64,000 nucleotides of DNA from Humisphaera borealis (GCF_015169395.1 NZ_CP063458.1:6510001-6574000); one strand, 5' to 3'; positions 8,591 to 17,502 are shown, counted from the stretch's first letter. A program made the numbers and translations. Notes: a model not told the origin generated them from the letters alone.

Positions 8591-10050
8591 CACAACTGTC
8601 CGGCATTTCGACGCCGTGACATTCGCAAGATTTCGCTCTTGCGCTTTCTGATGCCGCGTGGCATAGTTCGCGCCCGTGGCGGTCCGTCGTTCATCCTCGC
8701 AGCAGCAACCGACGCCGTCGGACCGACGTCTGGCCGTGCGCCGCTCCGGGAATCTCCTCGACGAACATCTCCATCGTCTGGCGGCGCTGCCGGCTCACGG
8801 CAACACCATCCTCGGCCGCGACCAGTTGGTCAAAGGCCTGCTCCTGTCGTTCTTCGATCCCATGGCCCGATCGCTGCGACGCATCGAAGACTGCGGCGAC
8901 TTCCAGGGCGATCTGCGACTCGACAAGCTGGCACGCTCGACCACCGCCGACGCTCTTGCAGCGTTCGACCCTCAGCTGCTCGTGCCGCTGATCGACGACC
9001 TGCAGCAACGTGTCCCGAATCTCGGCGACGCCGACGGCCTCGAAGGGATCACCCGGCAGATCATCGCCGCCGACGGCACTTACATGACCACGCTGTGCGA
9101 TGTGGCCTGGGCGATGCGCCAAAAGAACCGCGACGGCGGCGTGCAGGGACAGGTCCGCGCCAACGTCCAGCTCGACGCCGGCAACTGGATTCCCCGCGTG
9201 CTGACCGTCAGCGGCGACGACGGGCATTCGGAGGCCGCGGCCTTCGCCGCCGACCTCCTGCCCGGCGTGCTGTACGTCGTGGACCGCAACTTCGTCGAGT
9301 TCGGCTTCCTCGGCGCCGTCCTGGACAAGGGCAGCGACTTTGTCGTTCGTATCAAATCCAACCAACCGGCGATGACGGTGGTCCAGACCCTGCCGCCGTC
9401 GGCGGCGGACGTCGAGGCGGGCGTGATCGCCGAGGAAGTGGTGAGACTTCCCGGCCGCGACGCGCCGGCGGGCCTGTTCCGCTGCATCACCATCGAGAGC
9501 ACCGACCGATCGGGCGAATCCCAGGCACTGCGGCTGCTGACCAATCTTCCCGCGGCGACGGTCGGGGCTCACGTCGTCGGCGCCGTTTACCGGCTGCGCT
9601 GGCAGATCGAGCTGTTTTTCAAGTGGCTCAAGACCTGGGCGGGAATGGACCACCTGCTGAGCACCAGCCGCAATGGGATCACCACGCAGCTGTACATCGC
9701 GGTGATCGCCGTGCTGATGATGTACGTGCAGAGCGGCTACCGCGTCAGCGTCTACGCCCTGGCGGCGCTGGGCCGCGTGGCCCGGGGCCAGATGTCGATC
9801 CAGGAGGCGATGGCGGTGATCGCCAAACGCGAGCGAGAGCGTTCGCTGGAACGAGCGCGTCAGGCCCGGCTGCGGGCACGCAAGAAGCTGGCCTGAAGCC
9901 ACGACGTTCCCGCACACCCTGATCTGAGGGTGACGCCGCCGCATGCGCGCCATCAGCCGCGATCGCAAGCAAAGCCGAGCGACTCTGGTGAAATGAGGAT
10001 GTGCCAGGTCATGGCTCACGCTGGAATTGGTAAATTGCCGGACAGTTGTG
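8591..10050 (+). mobile_element. IS4-family insertion sequence, about 1460 bp, apparently intact
   Basis: The ends are imperfect inverted repeats: CACAACTGTCCGGCATTT at 8591-8608 and AAATTGCCGGACAGTTGTG at 10032-10050, differing by one inserted base. Both ends abut a 9-bp direct repeat (CTTTCCAAG). One full-length transposase gene fills the element. A target duplication of 9 bp and a Y-(2)-R-(3)-E-(6)-K transposase fit the IS4 family. The perfect duplications suggest a fairly recent insertion. It split one copy of the dispersed TGACACGG palindrome upstream of the CxxCH gene. Confidence 0.93.
8676..9896 (+). CDS. IS4-family DDE transposase
   Basis: A protein of 406 aa that catalyses cut-and-paste transposition of the surrounding element. 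The GTG start gives MAVRRSSS. Catalytic DDE residues are visible: first Asp in IIAADGTYM (near residue 131), second Asp in LYVVDRNFVEFG (near 205), and Glu in YRLRWQIELFFKWLK (near 312), which matches Y-(2)-R-(3)-E-(6)-K exactly. The C-terminus is basic and helical (RERERSLERARQARLRARKK). Full length for the family, with no frameshift seen. Confidence 0.95.
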   Translation: MAVRRSSSQQQPTPSDRRLAVRRSGNLLDEHLHRLAALPAHGNTILGRDQLVKGLLLSFFDPMARSLRRIEDCGDFQGDLRLDKLARSTTADALAAFDPQLLVPLIDDLQQRVPNLGDADGLEGITRQIIAADGTYMTTLCDVAWAMRQKNRDGGVQGQVRANVQLDAGNWIPRVLTVSGDDGHSEAAAFAADLLPGVLYVVDRNFVEFGFLGAVLDKGSDFVVRIKSNQPAMTVVQTLPPSAADVEAGVIAEEVVRLPGRDAPAGLFRCITIESTDRSGESQALRLLTNLPAATVGAHVVGAVYRLRWQIELFFKWLKTWAGMDHLLSTSRNGITTQLYIAVIAVLMMYVQSGYRVSVYALAALGRVARGQMSIQEAMAVIAKRERERSLERARQARLRARKKLA

Positions 10051-10190
10051 CTTTCCAAGCCGTGCGTGCGACTCCCGAACTCAAAAAGGACTTTTATCCT
10101 CGACCCATTTTCAAACAGCGTTTTGAGAACTGAGGATTAACGGTTCAAGACTCCCACATCGCTCGCACGGCTTGGAAAGCCGTGTCACGG
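10051..10190. repeat. Right half of the split palindrome and its inverted partner
   Basis: 10051-10070 (CTTTCCAAG then CCGTGCGTGCG) is the remainder of the TGACACGG palindrome cut by the IS. A minus copy (GCTCGCACGGCTTGGAAAGC) lies at 10161-10190. Before insertion the two copies would have formed an inverted doublet like that at 5049-5219. An internal inverted pair, TTTATCCTC and GAGGATTAA, lies between them. Confidence 0.8.
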
Positions 10191-10321
10191 ACAGCCGGCT
10201 CGATCGATGAGCTAACGCAAAATCTCTTGCAGCATTCCACCGGCTCGATTGTACTGTGTCCGGGCGGATTCGCTGCCCTTTTCGCCTTGCCCTGTAACGT
10301 GGATTGAAAGGAACTCCGGTT

Positions 10322-11620
10322 ATGACCGCACACACTCTCGCCTCGTCCTGGAAGCGCCGGCTGGTTCGCTCGGCGGCCGTTCTGTCCGTCGCCGCGATGA
10401 CCTCGGTCGTCGTCGCCGCCGACTGGTCGCAGTACCGCGGGCCCAAGGCCGACGGCAGGTCCGACGAGGCCGGCGTCGCGAGCGGCTTCGCCAAGGCCAA
10501 GATCGCCTGGAAGATTCCCGTCGGCGAAGGCTTCGGCACGTTCGCGGTCGCCGGCGACGCGGCGTATCTGTTCCAGGACCGCCAGAGCCGCGAAACCCTG
10601 GTCGCTTACAACGCCAAGACCGGCAAGGAAGTCTGGGCCCGCCCGGTCGACCAGACCATCACCGACCGCCAGGGCGGCAGCAACCCGCGCAGCACACCGG
10701 CGATCGACGGCGACAACGTCTACGTGCTGTCGGTCAACCTCAAGCTCGCGAGCTTCGACGCCAAGACCGGCAAACAGAACTGGGTGAAGGACGTCAAGGC
10801 CGAAATGGGTGGCCAGGATCTGAAGTGGGGCAGCGCTGCGTCGCCGGTGATCGACGACAACCGCATCTACGTCGCCGGCGGCGGGGCCGGCAAGTCGATG
10901 GCGGCATTCGACAAGAAGACCGGCGACGTGCTCTGGGCCGTCGGCAACGAAAAGATCACCCACGCGTCGCCAGTCCCGGCGACGATTCATGGCGTGAAGC
11001 AGGTCATCTTCTTCATGCAGAGCGGCCTGGTCTCGCTCGCCGCCGATAGCGGCAAGGAACTGTGGAAAGCGCAGTTCCCGTTCAAGGTCAGCACCGCAGC
11101 AAGCCCTATCGTCGGCACGGGTGAAGACGCCGATATTGTTTACTGCTCGGCCGGCTACGACGTCGGCACGGCGGCGTTCAAGATCGGCAAGAGCGGCGAG
11201 GCCTTCTCGGCCCAGCAGTTGTACTTCCTGAAGCAGGAGAACAAGGAAGGGCACAACGTCCACCACTGGTCCACGCCGGTCTACCACGAAGGACACATCT
11301 ACGGCATCTTCGGCTTTAAAGACTTCGCCGGCGGCAAGGGTGGCGGGGCACCCGTCGGCTGCCTGGAACTCAAGACCGGCCAGATCAAATGGCGGCAGCC
11401 GGGCTTCGGCAGCGGCGGCGGCACGATCTTCGTCGACGGGCACATCCTCGTGCAGGGCGACGCCGGCAAGCTGGCGCTCGTTGAAGCAACGCCCGCCGGC
11501 TTCAAGCAGAAGGCGTCCACGCAGATCCCCGGCGAGAAGTTCTGGTGCGCCGCGATCGTCGCCAACGGCAAAATCTACACGCGGAGCAAGACCGAAGCGG
11601 TTTGCATTGAGTTGAAGTAG
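10322..11620 (+). CDS. PQQ-like beta-propeller repeat protein, secreted
   Basis: A protein of 432 aa started at ATG MTAHTLASS, with AAGGAA nine bases upstream. The signal peptide ends about residue 36 (SVVVAADW). The mature protein begins with the WSQYRGPKADGR box shared by this family. Propeller blades of the form YNAKTGKEVW, FDAKTGKQNW, FDKKTGDVLW and LELKTGQIKW follow. No PQQ-dependent alcohol dehydrogenase catalytic loop is apparent, so it is better seen as a periplasmic propeller scaffold or binding protein than a proven quinoprotein. One of five paralogues in the window. A strong terminator follows. Confidence 0.9.
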   Translation: MTAHTLASSWKRRLVRSAAVLSVAAMTSVVVAADWSQYRGPKADGRSDEAGVASGFAKAKIAWKIPVGEGFGTFAVAGDAAYLFQDRQSRETLVAYNAKTGKEVWARPVDQTITDRQGGSNPRSTPAIDGDNVYVLSVNLKLASFDAKTGKQNWVKDVKAEMGGQDLKWGSAASPVIDDNRIYVAGGGAGKSMAAFDKKTGDVLWAVGNEKITHASPVPATIHGVKQVIFFMQSGLVSLAADSGKELWKAQFPFKVSTAASPIVGTGEDADIVYCSAGYDVGTAAFKIGKSGEAFSAQQLYFLKQENKEGHNVHHWSTPVYHEGHIYGIFGFKDFAGGKGGGAPVGCLELKTGQIKWRQPGFGSGGGTIFVDGHILVQGDAGKLALVEATPAGFKQKASTQIPGEKFWCAAIVANGKIYTRSKTEAVCIELK

Positions 11621-11659
11621 GACGCGGATCGGGTACCGACAACCTGCCACCAGAAATCG

Positions 11660-11706
11660 AACGAGCCGGTATCGCGATTCGCGATACCGGCTCGTTTGTT
11701 TTTTCC
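11660..11706 (+). terminator. Rho-independent terminator
   Basis: A perfect 18-bp stem, AACGAGCCGGTATCGCGA and its complement around a single T, is followed by GTTTGTTTTTT. It lies 40 bp after the propeller gene stop and before the convergent MFS gene. Confidence 0.92.
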
Positions 11707-11724
11707 TTCGCGTCGTCAGCGTTC

Positions 11725-11747
11725 GCGTCCGCCAAGGCGGACCCTGC
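11725..11747 (-). repeat. GTAGGG-type palindrome, single copy
   Basis: GCGTCCGCCAAGGCGGACCC followed by TGC is the minus-strand form of the element, with GCAGGG instead of GTAGGG at its head. It sits between the terminator and the end of the MFS gene. Confidence 0.85.
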
Positions 11748-11752
11748 GGTCC

Positions 11753-13231
11753 TCACGCCTTGGCCGGCGTGCCCGCGGGGGCTGGGGCGAAACCGGGTTC
11801 GGGCGGGGCGACCTCGTCCGACGGCAACGGCTTGCCCTTGGTCTCGGGCGCGAACGGCAGCGTGAACAGGCCGATCAGGAAGATCGAGCACATCGCGATC
11901 GCGCTGTACCGCAGCGGCAGCGAAGACGTCGCATCGCTCGTCGTGAACAGCTTGGTGAGATACGCCGAGAAGAAGCTGCCACCCGCGGCGGCGAAGCGGC
12001 CGAGGTTGTAGCAGAAGCTCGTGCCGGTGCTGCGCAGGCTGCCGGGGAACAGTTCGGGCAGGTAGATCGCAAAGCCGGCGAACGGTCCGAGCTGGGCGGC
12101 GCCCATCAGCGGCATCATCCAGTAGGCGTCGATCGGCGTTTCCATCTTCCAGTAGGTGAACGCGGTGACGACCAGCGCTGCGACAAAGCCGATCGCGAAC
12201 GCCGTCCGGCGGCCGGTCGCGGCGGCGACCTTGGTGAACAACCACATGCCGACACCTGCGCCCAGCATGTTCAGCAGGTAGGCCAGCGTCTTGGCGTTTT
12301 CGACGTTGAGCTTGATGTCGGTCTTGGCGATCTTGCCGAGGGCGGCCTGTTCGGTGAAGTACTTGCCGAAGACCATGTTCTGCAGGTCGACAGCGTATTC
12401 ACCGATCGCCCAGAGGCCGATCACGCCGGTCGAGGCGATGAGCGAACCGACGATCAGATTCCGCCGCCACCGGGTGGAACGCACCAGGTTCTGATACGGC
12501 ACGAGAATGCTGCCCTTGGGAAGCTTCCCCTCGTTCTTGAGCTTGAGCCAGCTTTCGGGCTCTTTCAGTCGCTTGTAGCTGAAGACGACCATGATCGCCG
12601 GGGTCAGGCCGACCAGGAACATCCAGCGCCAGCCTTCGCCGCCCGTGATGGTGCCATTCTTCTCGAGGCTGTCGAGCAGGTACTTAATGCCGACGGCCAT
12701 CACGTTGCCAACGGTGGACAGCACCTGCAACAGGCCAAGGGCTTGCACGCGGGCACCGGAAGGAACCGTCTCGGCGATCAGCGCGACGGCCAGGCCGAAC
12801 ACGCCGCCCACGCCCAGGCCGGTCAGGAAGCGGCAGGCGGTGAAATCGAACCAGGAATGGCTGAAGAAGCTGAGCCCCGTGAACAGGGAGTAGATCAAGA
12901 TCGTGAGCATCAGCATCTTCGAGCGGCCGAACTTGTCGCCGAGCGCACCGAAGATGAGCCCGCCAATGCCCCAACCGATCAGGAAGAATGCCGTGACGAC
13001 CTTGCCGAAGGCCTGCACATCGGCAGGCAGCGTGCCGGCGGGCGCCAGCGCGTTGAGAGCCGGGATGCGGGCGAGCGAGAAGAGCCGCTGATCGAGGCAG
13101 TCGAACAGCCAGGCCGCCGACGCAATGATGAATACGAACCAGTGATAGCCACTCAGCAGCTTGTACCAGGGCTTGCCCGGATCGGAGTTGTCGGATTGCG
13201 AGGACGGCTCAATCGAGATGGGCATTGCCAT
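11753..13231 (-). CDS. Major facilitator superfamily transporter
   Basis: A protein of 492 aa with about 12 hydrophobic segments. The A-loop motif GALGDKFGRSKML follows the second helix, and RFLTGLGVGGVFGLAVALIAE is the conserved fourth-fifth helix segment of sugar/metabolite:H+ symporters. A large central loop (EPESWLKLKNEGKLPKGS) resembles the sugar porter/AAHS type. The substrate cannot be read from sequence. The start at MAMPISIEP lacks a clear ribosome-binding site; an in-frame Met lies two codons later. It is downstream on the same strand as the propeller gene that starts at 14691, so the two might be co-transcribed. Confidence 0.9.
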   Translation of the reverse strand: MAMPISIEPSSQSDNSDPGKPWYKLLSGYHWFVFIIASAAWLFDCLDQRLFSLARIPALNALAPAGTLPADVQAFGKVVTAFFLIGWGIGGLIFGALGDKFGRSKMLMLTILIYSLFTGLSFFSHSWFDFTACRFLTGLGVGGVFGLAVALIAETVPSGARVQALGLLQVLSTVGNVMAVGIKYLLDSLEKNGTITGGEGWRWMFLVGLTPAIMVVFSYKRLKEPESWLKLKNEGKLPKGSILVPYQNLVRSTRWRRNLIVGSLIASTGVIGLWAIGEYAVDLQNMVFGKYFTEQAALGKIAKTDIKLNVENAKTLAYLLNMLGAGVGMWLFTKVAAATGRRTAFAIGFVAALVVTAFTYWKMETPIDAYWMMPLMGAAQLGPFAGFAIYLPELFPGSLRSTGTSFCYNLGRFAAAGGSFFSAYLTKLFTTSDATSSLPLRYSAIAMCSIFLIGLFTLPFAPETKGKPLPSDEVAPPEPGFAPAPAGTPAKA

Positions 13232-13247
13232 GGAGAAACACCAGAGA

Positions 13248-13341
13248 AGAAGGATGAAATCAGAAGGATGAAGGATGAAGCAAACCAGGACGAAGGACGA
13301 CGCGGATCGTTTCCGCCTTCATCCTTCCGGCTTCATCCTTA
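13248..13341. repeat. Inverted word-repeat element (AAGGATGAA words)
   Basis: The left arm reiterates GAAGGATGAA three to four times (about 13248-13280). The right arm has the complement, CTTCATCCTTCC and CTTCATCCTTA (about 13317-13341). The element fills the gap between two minus-strand genes and could form a hairpin. It belongs to the same architectural class as the elements at 16485, 19802 and 21916. Confidence 0.75.
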
Positions 13342-14691
13342 CTTGACGCCAAAGGCGTACAGCGTCACGCCTTCGCGGATCAGGAGCATGCCGTCGACGA
13401 CGGCGACGGTGCCGCGAGCGCTTTTGTTACCGCCGAGCGCGGTCTTGCTGAGGATCTTGCCGTCTTCCGGCGAGACGACCCAGACGTCGCCATTGACGTT
13501 CATGCAGTAGATCTTGCCGTCGGCACCGGTCGGGGAGGCGCGGCATACGGCCTTGACGCCTTCGAGCTTGGTCACCCAGACGGCCGCGCCGGTGGCGGGG
13601 ACGACCTTGGTCAGCTTCGTGCCGCCGTGGTCGAGAATGTAGAAGTGATTCTGGTAGTAGAGGGGAACGGGGACGTCGGAGGAGATTTCCTTGCCGTCGG
13701 TCTTCCAGGCGTGATGGCTGGTGGAAACGTCGCCGACGCCGCCTTCTTTAATGCCCATGACCGGGCCGTTCTTGGGGGCACAGGCCAGGATCATGCCGCC
13801 GCCAATGCCGACGGACGGGATCAGCCGCCAGAACGGTTCCTTCTTGGGGTCCCAGCCGGTGTAACGCCAGATCTCCTTGCCGGTGACGGGGTCGTGACCG
13901 GTGACGGCGTCGCCGCCGACGATCAGGATTTCCTCGCGGCCCTCCTTGGTCGTGTAGGGAATGGGGGTGGCGTACGACTCTTTGGTCTCCTGGACGGCGT
14001 CGGTCGGGCGGACGACTCGGAAGAGTTCCTTGCCACTCAGCGGGTCGAGGGCCAGCAGGTACGACGGCACTTCGTTGCCTTCGTACTTGATCGCACCCGG
14101 CAGGGCGGTGCCGGCGTAGGGCTTGTCGGTGTGCAGAACCTGCACATACAGCTTGCCCTTGTGCAGCGTCGGACTGGAGCCGTAGATCCAGTTGATGTTC
14201 CACTCGCCGATCTCACGCTGCAGGTTTCGGGCCCAGAGCGGCTTGCCGTCGACATCAAACGCGAGGATGTCGCCGGTGCCGAACATGAAGACGACGGTCT
14301 TGCCGTCGGTCACGGGCGACGGGGCCGCCACATCGTTTTCACCCTTCGGGCGGATCTGGGCGGTGCCGGCGTCCTTCTGCCAGAGGACCTTGCCGTCCGC
14401 ACGGCTCAGGCAGATCACCGCCATCTTGCGGCCTTCGTCGATCGACGTCGTGAAGACGCGATCGCCGTAGACGATCGGCGTGGCGTTGCTGATGCCGGGC
14501 AGCTTGGCGGCCCAGAGCAGGTTCTTGTCTTTGCCGAACTCGGTCGGCAGGTTCTTCGCCGGGGACGAACCGTCGTAGTTCGGGCCGCGCCATTGTGCCC
14601 AGTTGGCGGCGTCTTCGGCACGTACGGGGCTCGCAATAGAGACGATCGCCGCCAGGGTCAACGGCATCAGTCGGGACAGGTAGCTCTTCAT
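13339..14691 (-). CDS. PQQ-like beta-propeller repeat protein, secreted
   Basis: A protein of 450 aa. The start at MKSYLSRLMPLTLAAIVSIA is chosen because it begins a signal peptide (cleavage near SPVRAED) and has GGAGG upstream. The mature protein begins WAQWRGPNYDGSSPAKNLP, the family box. Blades include LSRADGKVLWQKD, LDPLSGKELFRV and HDPVTGKEIWRY. Periplasmic, function unassigned. Divergent from another paralogue that starts at 14918, so the 226-bp gap probably carries two promoters. Confidence 0.9.
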   Translation of the reverse strand: MKSYLSRLMPLTLAAIVSIASPVRAEDAANWAQWRGPNYDGSSPAKNLPTEFGKDKNLLWAAKLPGISNATPIVYGDRVFTTSIDEGRKMAVICLSRADGKVLWQKDAGTAQIRPKGENDVAAPSPVTDGKTVVFMFGTGDILAFDVDGKPLWARNLQREIGEWNINWIYGSSPTLHKGKLYVQVLHTDKPYAGTALPGAIKYEGNEVPSYLLALDPLSGKELFRVVRPTDAVQETKESYATPIPYTTKEGREEILIVGGDAVTGHDPVTGKEIWRYTGWDPKKEPFWRLIPSVGIGGGMILACAPKNGPVMGIKEGGVGDVSTSHHAWKTDGKEISSDVPVPLYYQNHFYILDHGGTKLTKVVPATGAAVWVTKLEGVKAVCRASPTGADGKIYCMNVNGDVWVVSPEDGKILSKTALGGNKSARGTVAVVDGMLLIREGVTLYAFGVK

Positions 14692-14917
14692 GACGTTTGT
14701 TGCCTCCGCCACCGAAATATGGTTGTGAAAATGGGCTGCAACCGGTGGTTCTCCGAGGTGACACCGATCGGCCCGGTCTTGTACCATCGAGCCGGCAAAT
14801 AGTTAAGGGAAATGGTCGTTGAACTTATCGCCTGGCGGACGTTTCATCCGAGAACATGTGGCGACACCGTTATGGGCTTAGACGCCCGCCCTCCGTTCTC
14901 TCTTACGAGAATCGTTC

Positions 14918-16450
14918 ATGAATAAGTTGAAGTTGTGCGCGTTCCTCGCCGCCGCCGTGTCGGCGGTCGCCGTTCCGTTGATCGCCGAGGATTGGCCGAC
15001 GTGGGGCCGCGACGGCTCCCGGAACATGGTCTCGGCCGAAAAGGGCCTGCCGTCGGCGATTACCATTAAAGAGGGCGACGAAACCATCGACCTTAAGGCT
15101 TCGAAGGGCGTGCTCTGGGCGGCTAAGCTCGGTTCGCAGACCTACGGCAACCCGGTCGTCGCCGGTGGCAAGGTTTACGTCGGCACCAACAACGCCCACC
15201 CCCGCGACGAAAAGTACGAGGGGGACTACGGCGTCCTGTACTGCCTGGACGAAAAGACCGGCAAGCTCGCCTGGCAGCTGGTCACGCCCAAGCTCGCCGC
15301 CGGCCGAAATGTCGATTGGGAAGAATGCGGCATCTGCTCGTCGCCGGCCGTTGAAGGCGACCGCGTCTTTGTCGTCACTAACCGCGCCGAAGTGCTCGCC
15401 CTGGATACCGCGGGCCTGGCGAACGGCAACGACGGCGAGTTCAAGACCGAAGGCACCTACGTCGCCGGGCAGACCCCCGAAGGCGAACCCAAGCCGGCCT
15501 TGGAACTCGGCCCGACCGACGCCGACATCGTCTGGCGATACGACCTGCGGCACGAACTGGGCGTCTATCCTCACTACCAGACCGCGAGCAATCCGCTCGT
15601 CGTCGGCGACCGCGTCTACATCACCACGTCTAACGGCGTCGACTGGTCAGACAAGCACGTGCCCGCGCCCTACGCCCCGGCGCTGATTTGCCTCGACAAG
15701 AAGACCGGCAAGCTCCTGGGCCAGGAAAAGCTCGGCATCAGCGGCCGTACCTTCTATTGCAACTGGTCGGCCCCGACCTACGGCGAGCTGGCCGGCAAAC
15801 CGACCATCGTCTTTGGCGGCGGCGATGGCATTCTCTACGGGTTTGACCCCGTTCCGGCCGCCGACGGCTCGCTCACCGAACTATGGCGCATCGACGGCAA
15901 CCCGGCCGAGTATCGCAGCCAGGACGGCAAGCCCCTCAAGTACCGCGACGGCAAGGGCCCGAGCGAGATCATCGCCACGCCGGTGGTCGCCGGAGGAAGG
16001 ATCTACATCAGCATCGGGCAGGATCCCGAGCATGGCGGCGGCGCCGGCGCGACGAGCTGCATCGAGATCGAATCAGCGGGCGGCAAGCTGACGCCGAAAA
16101 TCGTCTGGCAGAACACCAACGTTGGCCGGTCGATGTCGACCGCTGCCGTCGCCGACGGCATGGTGCTGGTGCCCGAGTTGCTCGGTATCGTTCACTGCCT
16201 GGACGCCGCCACCGGCAAGGCGGTCTGGCGGCACGATGTCGAGTCCAACGTGTGGGGCTCGGCGTTGATCGCCGACGGGAAAATCTACATCGGCAACGAA
16301 TCGGCCGAGCTGATCATCCTGGAGTTCGGCAAGGCCGAGAAGGTACTCGGCAAAGCCGACATGCTCGGCCCGATCTTCTCGTCCCCGATCGCCGCCAACG
16401 GCGTGCTGTACATCGCGACCGGGACGCAGTTGTTCGCGTTGAAAAAGTAG
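14918..16450 (+). CDS. PQQ-like beta-propeller repeat protein, secreted
   Basis: A protein of 510 aa, the longest of the five paralogues. The signal peptide MNKLKLCAFLAAAVSAVAVP ends near residue 24. The mature start WPTWGRDGSRNMVSAEKGLP is a variant of the family box. Blades include YCLDEKTGKLAW, CLDKKTGKLLG and CLDAATGKAVW. It has a longer insert in the middle (about residues 160-260) than its neighbours. Periplasmic propeller of unknown ligand. Two TAG stops follow one another at its end. Confidence 0.9.
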   Translation: MNKLKLCAFLAAAVSAVAVPLIAEDWPTWGRDGSRNMVSAEKGLPSAITIKEGDETIDLKASKGVLWAAKLGSQTYGNPVVAGGKVYVGTNNAHPRDEKYEGDYGVLYCLDEKTGKLAWQLVTPKLAAGRNVDWEECGICSSPAVEGDRVFVVTNRAEVLALDTAGLANGNDGEFKTEGTYVAGQTPEGEPKPALELGPTDADIVWRYDLRHELGVYPHYQTASNPLVVGDRVYITTSNGVDWSDKHVPAPYAPALICLDKKTGKLLGQEKLGISGRTFYCNWSAPTYGELAGKPTIVFGGGDGILYGFDPVPAADGSLTELWRIDGNPAEYRSQDGKPLKYRDGKGPSEIIATPVVAGGRIYISIGQDPEHGGGAGATSCIEIESAGGKLTPKIVWQNTNVGRSMSTAAVADGMVLVPELLGIVHCLDAATGKAVWRHDVESNVWGSALIADGKIYIGNESAELIILEFGKAEKVLGKADMLGPIFSSPIAANGVLYIATGTQLFALKK

Positions 16451-16484
16451 TAGTTCGGGAAGTGAAGAATACTTACGTTCGGCT

Positions 16485-16724
16485 TTCACCACGAAGAGCA
16501 CGAAGATCGCGGAGGACACGAAGAGGAGCGACCAGGTTCGTCGACTCTCTCAACGGTCATCCTGAGAGTATGTGAGTTTTTAAGGAGCCGCGCACGGAGT
16601 GTACTCACGCAGTAAGCGGGGAATGACCCCAAACCGACACAGTTCCCGCTTACTCCGTGAGTACACTCCGTGCGCGGCTCCTTAAAAAGACTCTTCCGCT
16701 TCTCTTCGTGCTCTTCGTGGTGAA
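16485..16724. repeat. Nested 240-bp inverted-repeat element
   Basis: The outer arms are a perfect 22-bp inverted pair at 16485-16506 and 16703-16724, built from reiterated CACGAAGAG words. Inside is a hairpin, 16577-16688, with 46-nt arms that match at 44 positions around a 20-nt loop. It contains GGAGCCGCGCACGGAGTG and its complement. No protein is encoded. It fills the 319-bp gap between two plus-strand genes and looks like a non-autonomous, MITE-like unit or a composite of two repeat families. Confidence 0.85.
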
Positions 16725-16769
16725 TCCGTGAATCCGTCGCCCAGAAATCAATCCCCTACGGAGCTGCAA

Positions 16770-17438
16770 GTGCCCCGACCTCTGTACAAGAACATCCTCT
16801 GCCTCGCCCTCGTGTCGGCCTCGGCCGGTCTGTTGCTCGGCGATGCCAAGCCGCCGGCCGGTCCCTATTCGACCGACCTGCAGAAGTTCCAGCCCGGCCC
16901 GCCGCCGGAGGAACTGTTCATCCTCAACGGCGGCTTCAAGATCGTCGAAGACGGCACCAACAAGGTACTGGAACTGCCCGGCGCTCCGCTGGATTCCTTC
17001 GGCGTGCTCTTCGGGGCCGAAAACCTGATGACCGTTGAAGTGGGCGCCAAGATCCACGCCAGCAACGCCGGCCGGATGTTTCCCGAGTTCGGCATCGGGG
17101 CCAATGACTCTGGCGGTTGGAAGGTCTGGGTGCTGCCCGGGCAGGATGCGCTGATCCTTCGCAAGAAGGAGACCGAAGAGGTCGCACGCGTGCCCTACAA
17201 GTGGACGAGCGGGAGCTGGACCAGCCTGAAGCTGCGCGTCACCAGCGGCGGCGAGGGCAAGTGGACGATCGAAGGCAAGGCCTGGCCGGCGGATCAGAAG
17301 GAGCCGGAGGCCTGGACGATCAAGGCGACCGACACCGTCGCGCCGCCTGCCGGTCGTGCCAGCATCTGGGGCCACCCGTACGCCGGCACGCCGATCCGGT
17401 TCGACGACCTGTCGTCCACGCCGGTGGCATCCAAGTAG
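16770..17438 (+). CDS. Secreted protein of unknown function
   Basis: A protein of 222 aa from a GTG start (read MPRPLYKNILCLALVSA), chosen because GGAG lies seven bases upstream and a signal peptide begins there. An in-frame ATG 42 bases upstream lacks these. Mature part: PEELFILNGGFKIVEDGTNKV, GVLFGAENLMTVEVGAKIHA and SWTSLKLRVTSGGEGKWTIEG. This is a beta-rich pattern compatible with a concanavalin-like carbohydrate-binding fold, but I cannot name the family. The TAG stop lies inside the head of the repeat that starts at 17435. Confidence 0.75.
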   Translation: MPRPLYKNILCLALVSASAGLLLGDAKPPAGPYSTDLQKFQPGPPPEELFILNGGFKIVEDGTNKVLELPGAPLDSFGVLFGAENLMTVEVGAKIHASNAGRMFPEFGIGANDSGGWKVWVLPGQDALILRKKETEEVARVPYKWTSGSWTSLKLRVTSGGEGKWTIEGKAWPADQKEPEAWTIKATDTVAPPAGRASIWGHPYAGTPIRFDDLSSTPVASK

Positions 17439-17502
17439 GGTCCGCCTTGGCGGACGCGATGACTTGTTCCGTTGGTGCGGCGTCCGCCAAGGCGGACCCT
17501 AC
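17435..17502. repeat. GTAGGG-type inverted doublet at a gene end
   Basis: The plus copy at 17435-17457 (GTAGGGTCCGCC then TTGGCGGACGC) and the minus copy at 17480-17502 are mirror images separated by 22 bp. The plus copy provides the TAG stop of the preceding gene, and the minus copy overlaps the last codons and stop of the convergent GYF gene (ending 17499). The doublet therefore fills the whole intergenic gap. Confidence 0.9.

Noticed and set aside
8691-10058. 455-codon open frame antisense to the transposase
   Set aside because: The sense frame has the full IS4 catalytic motif set, so this is a shadow.
11696-13510. 604-codon open frame on the plus strand
   Set aside because: It is antisense to the MFS transporter. 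The translation is Arg/Gln/His/Glu-rich and shows no signal or domain.
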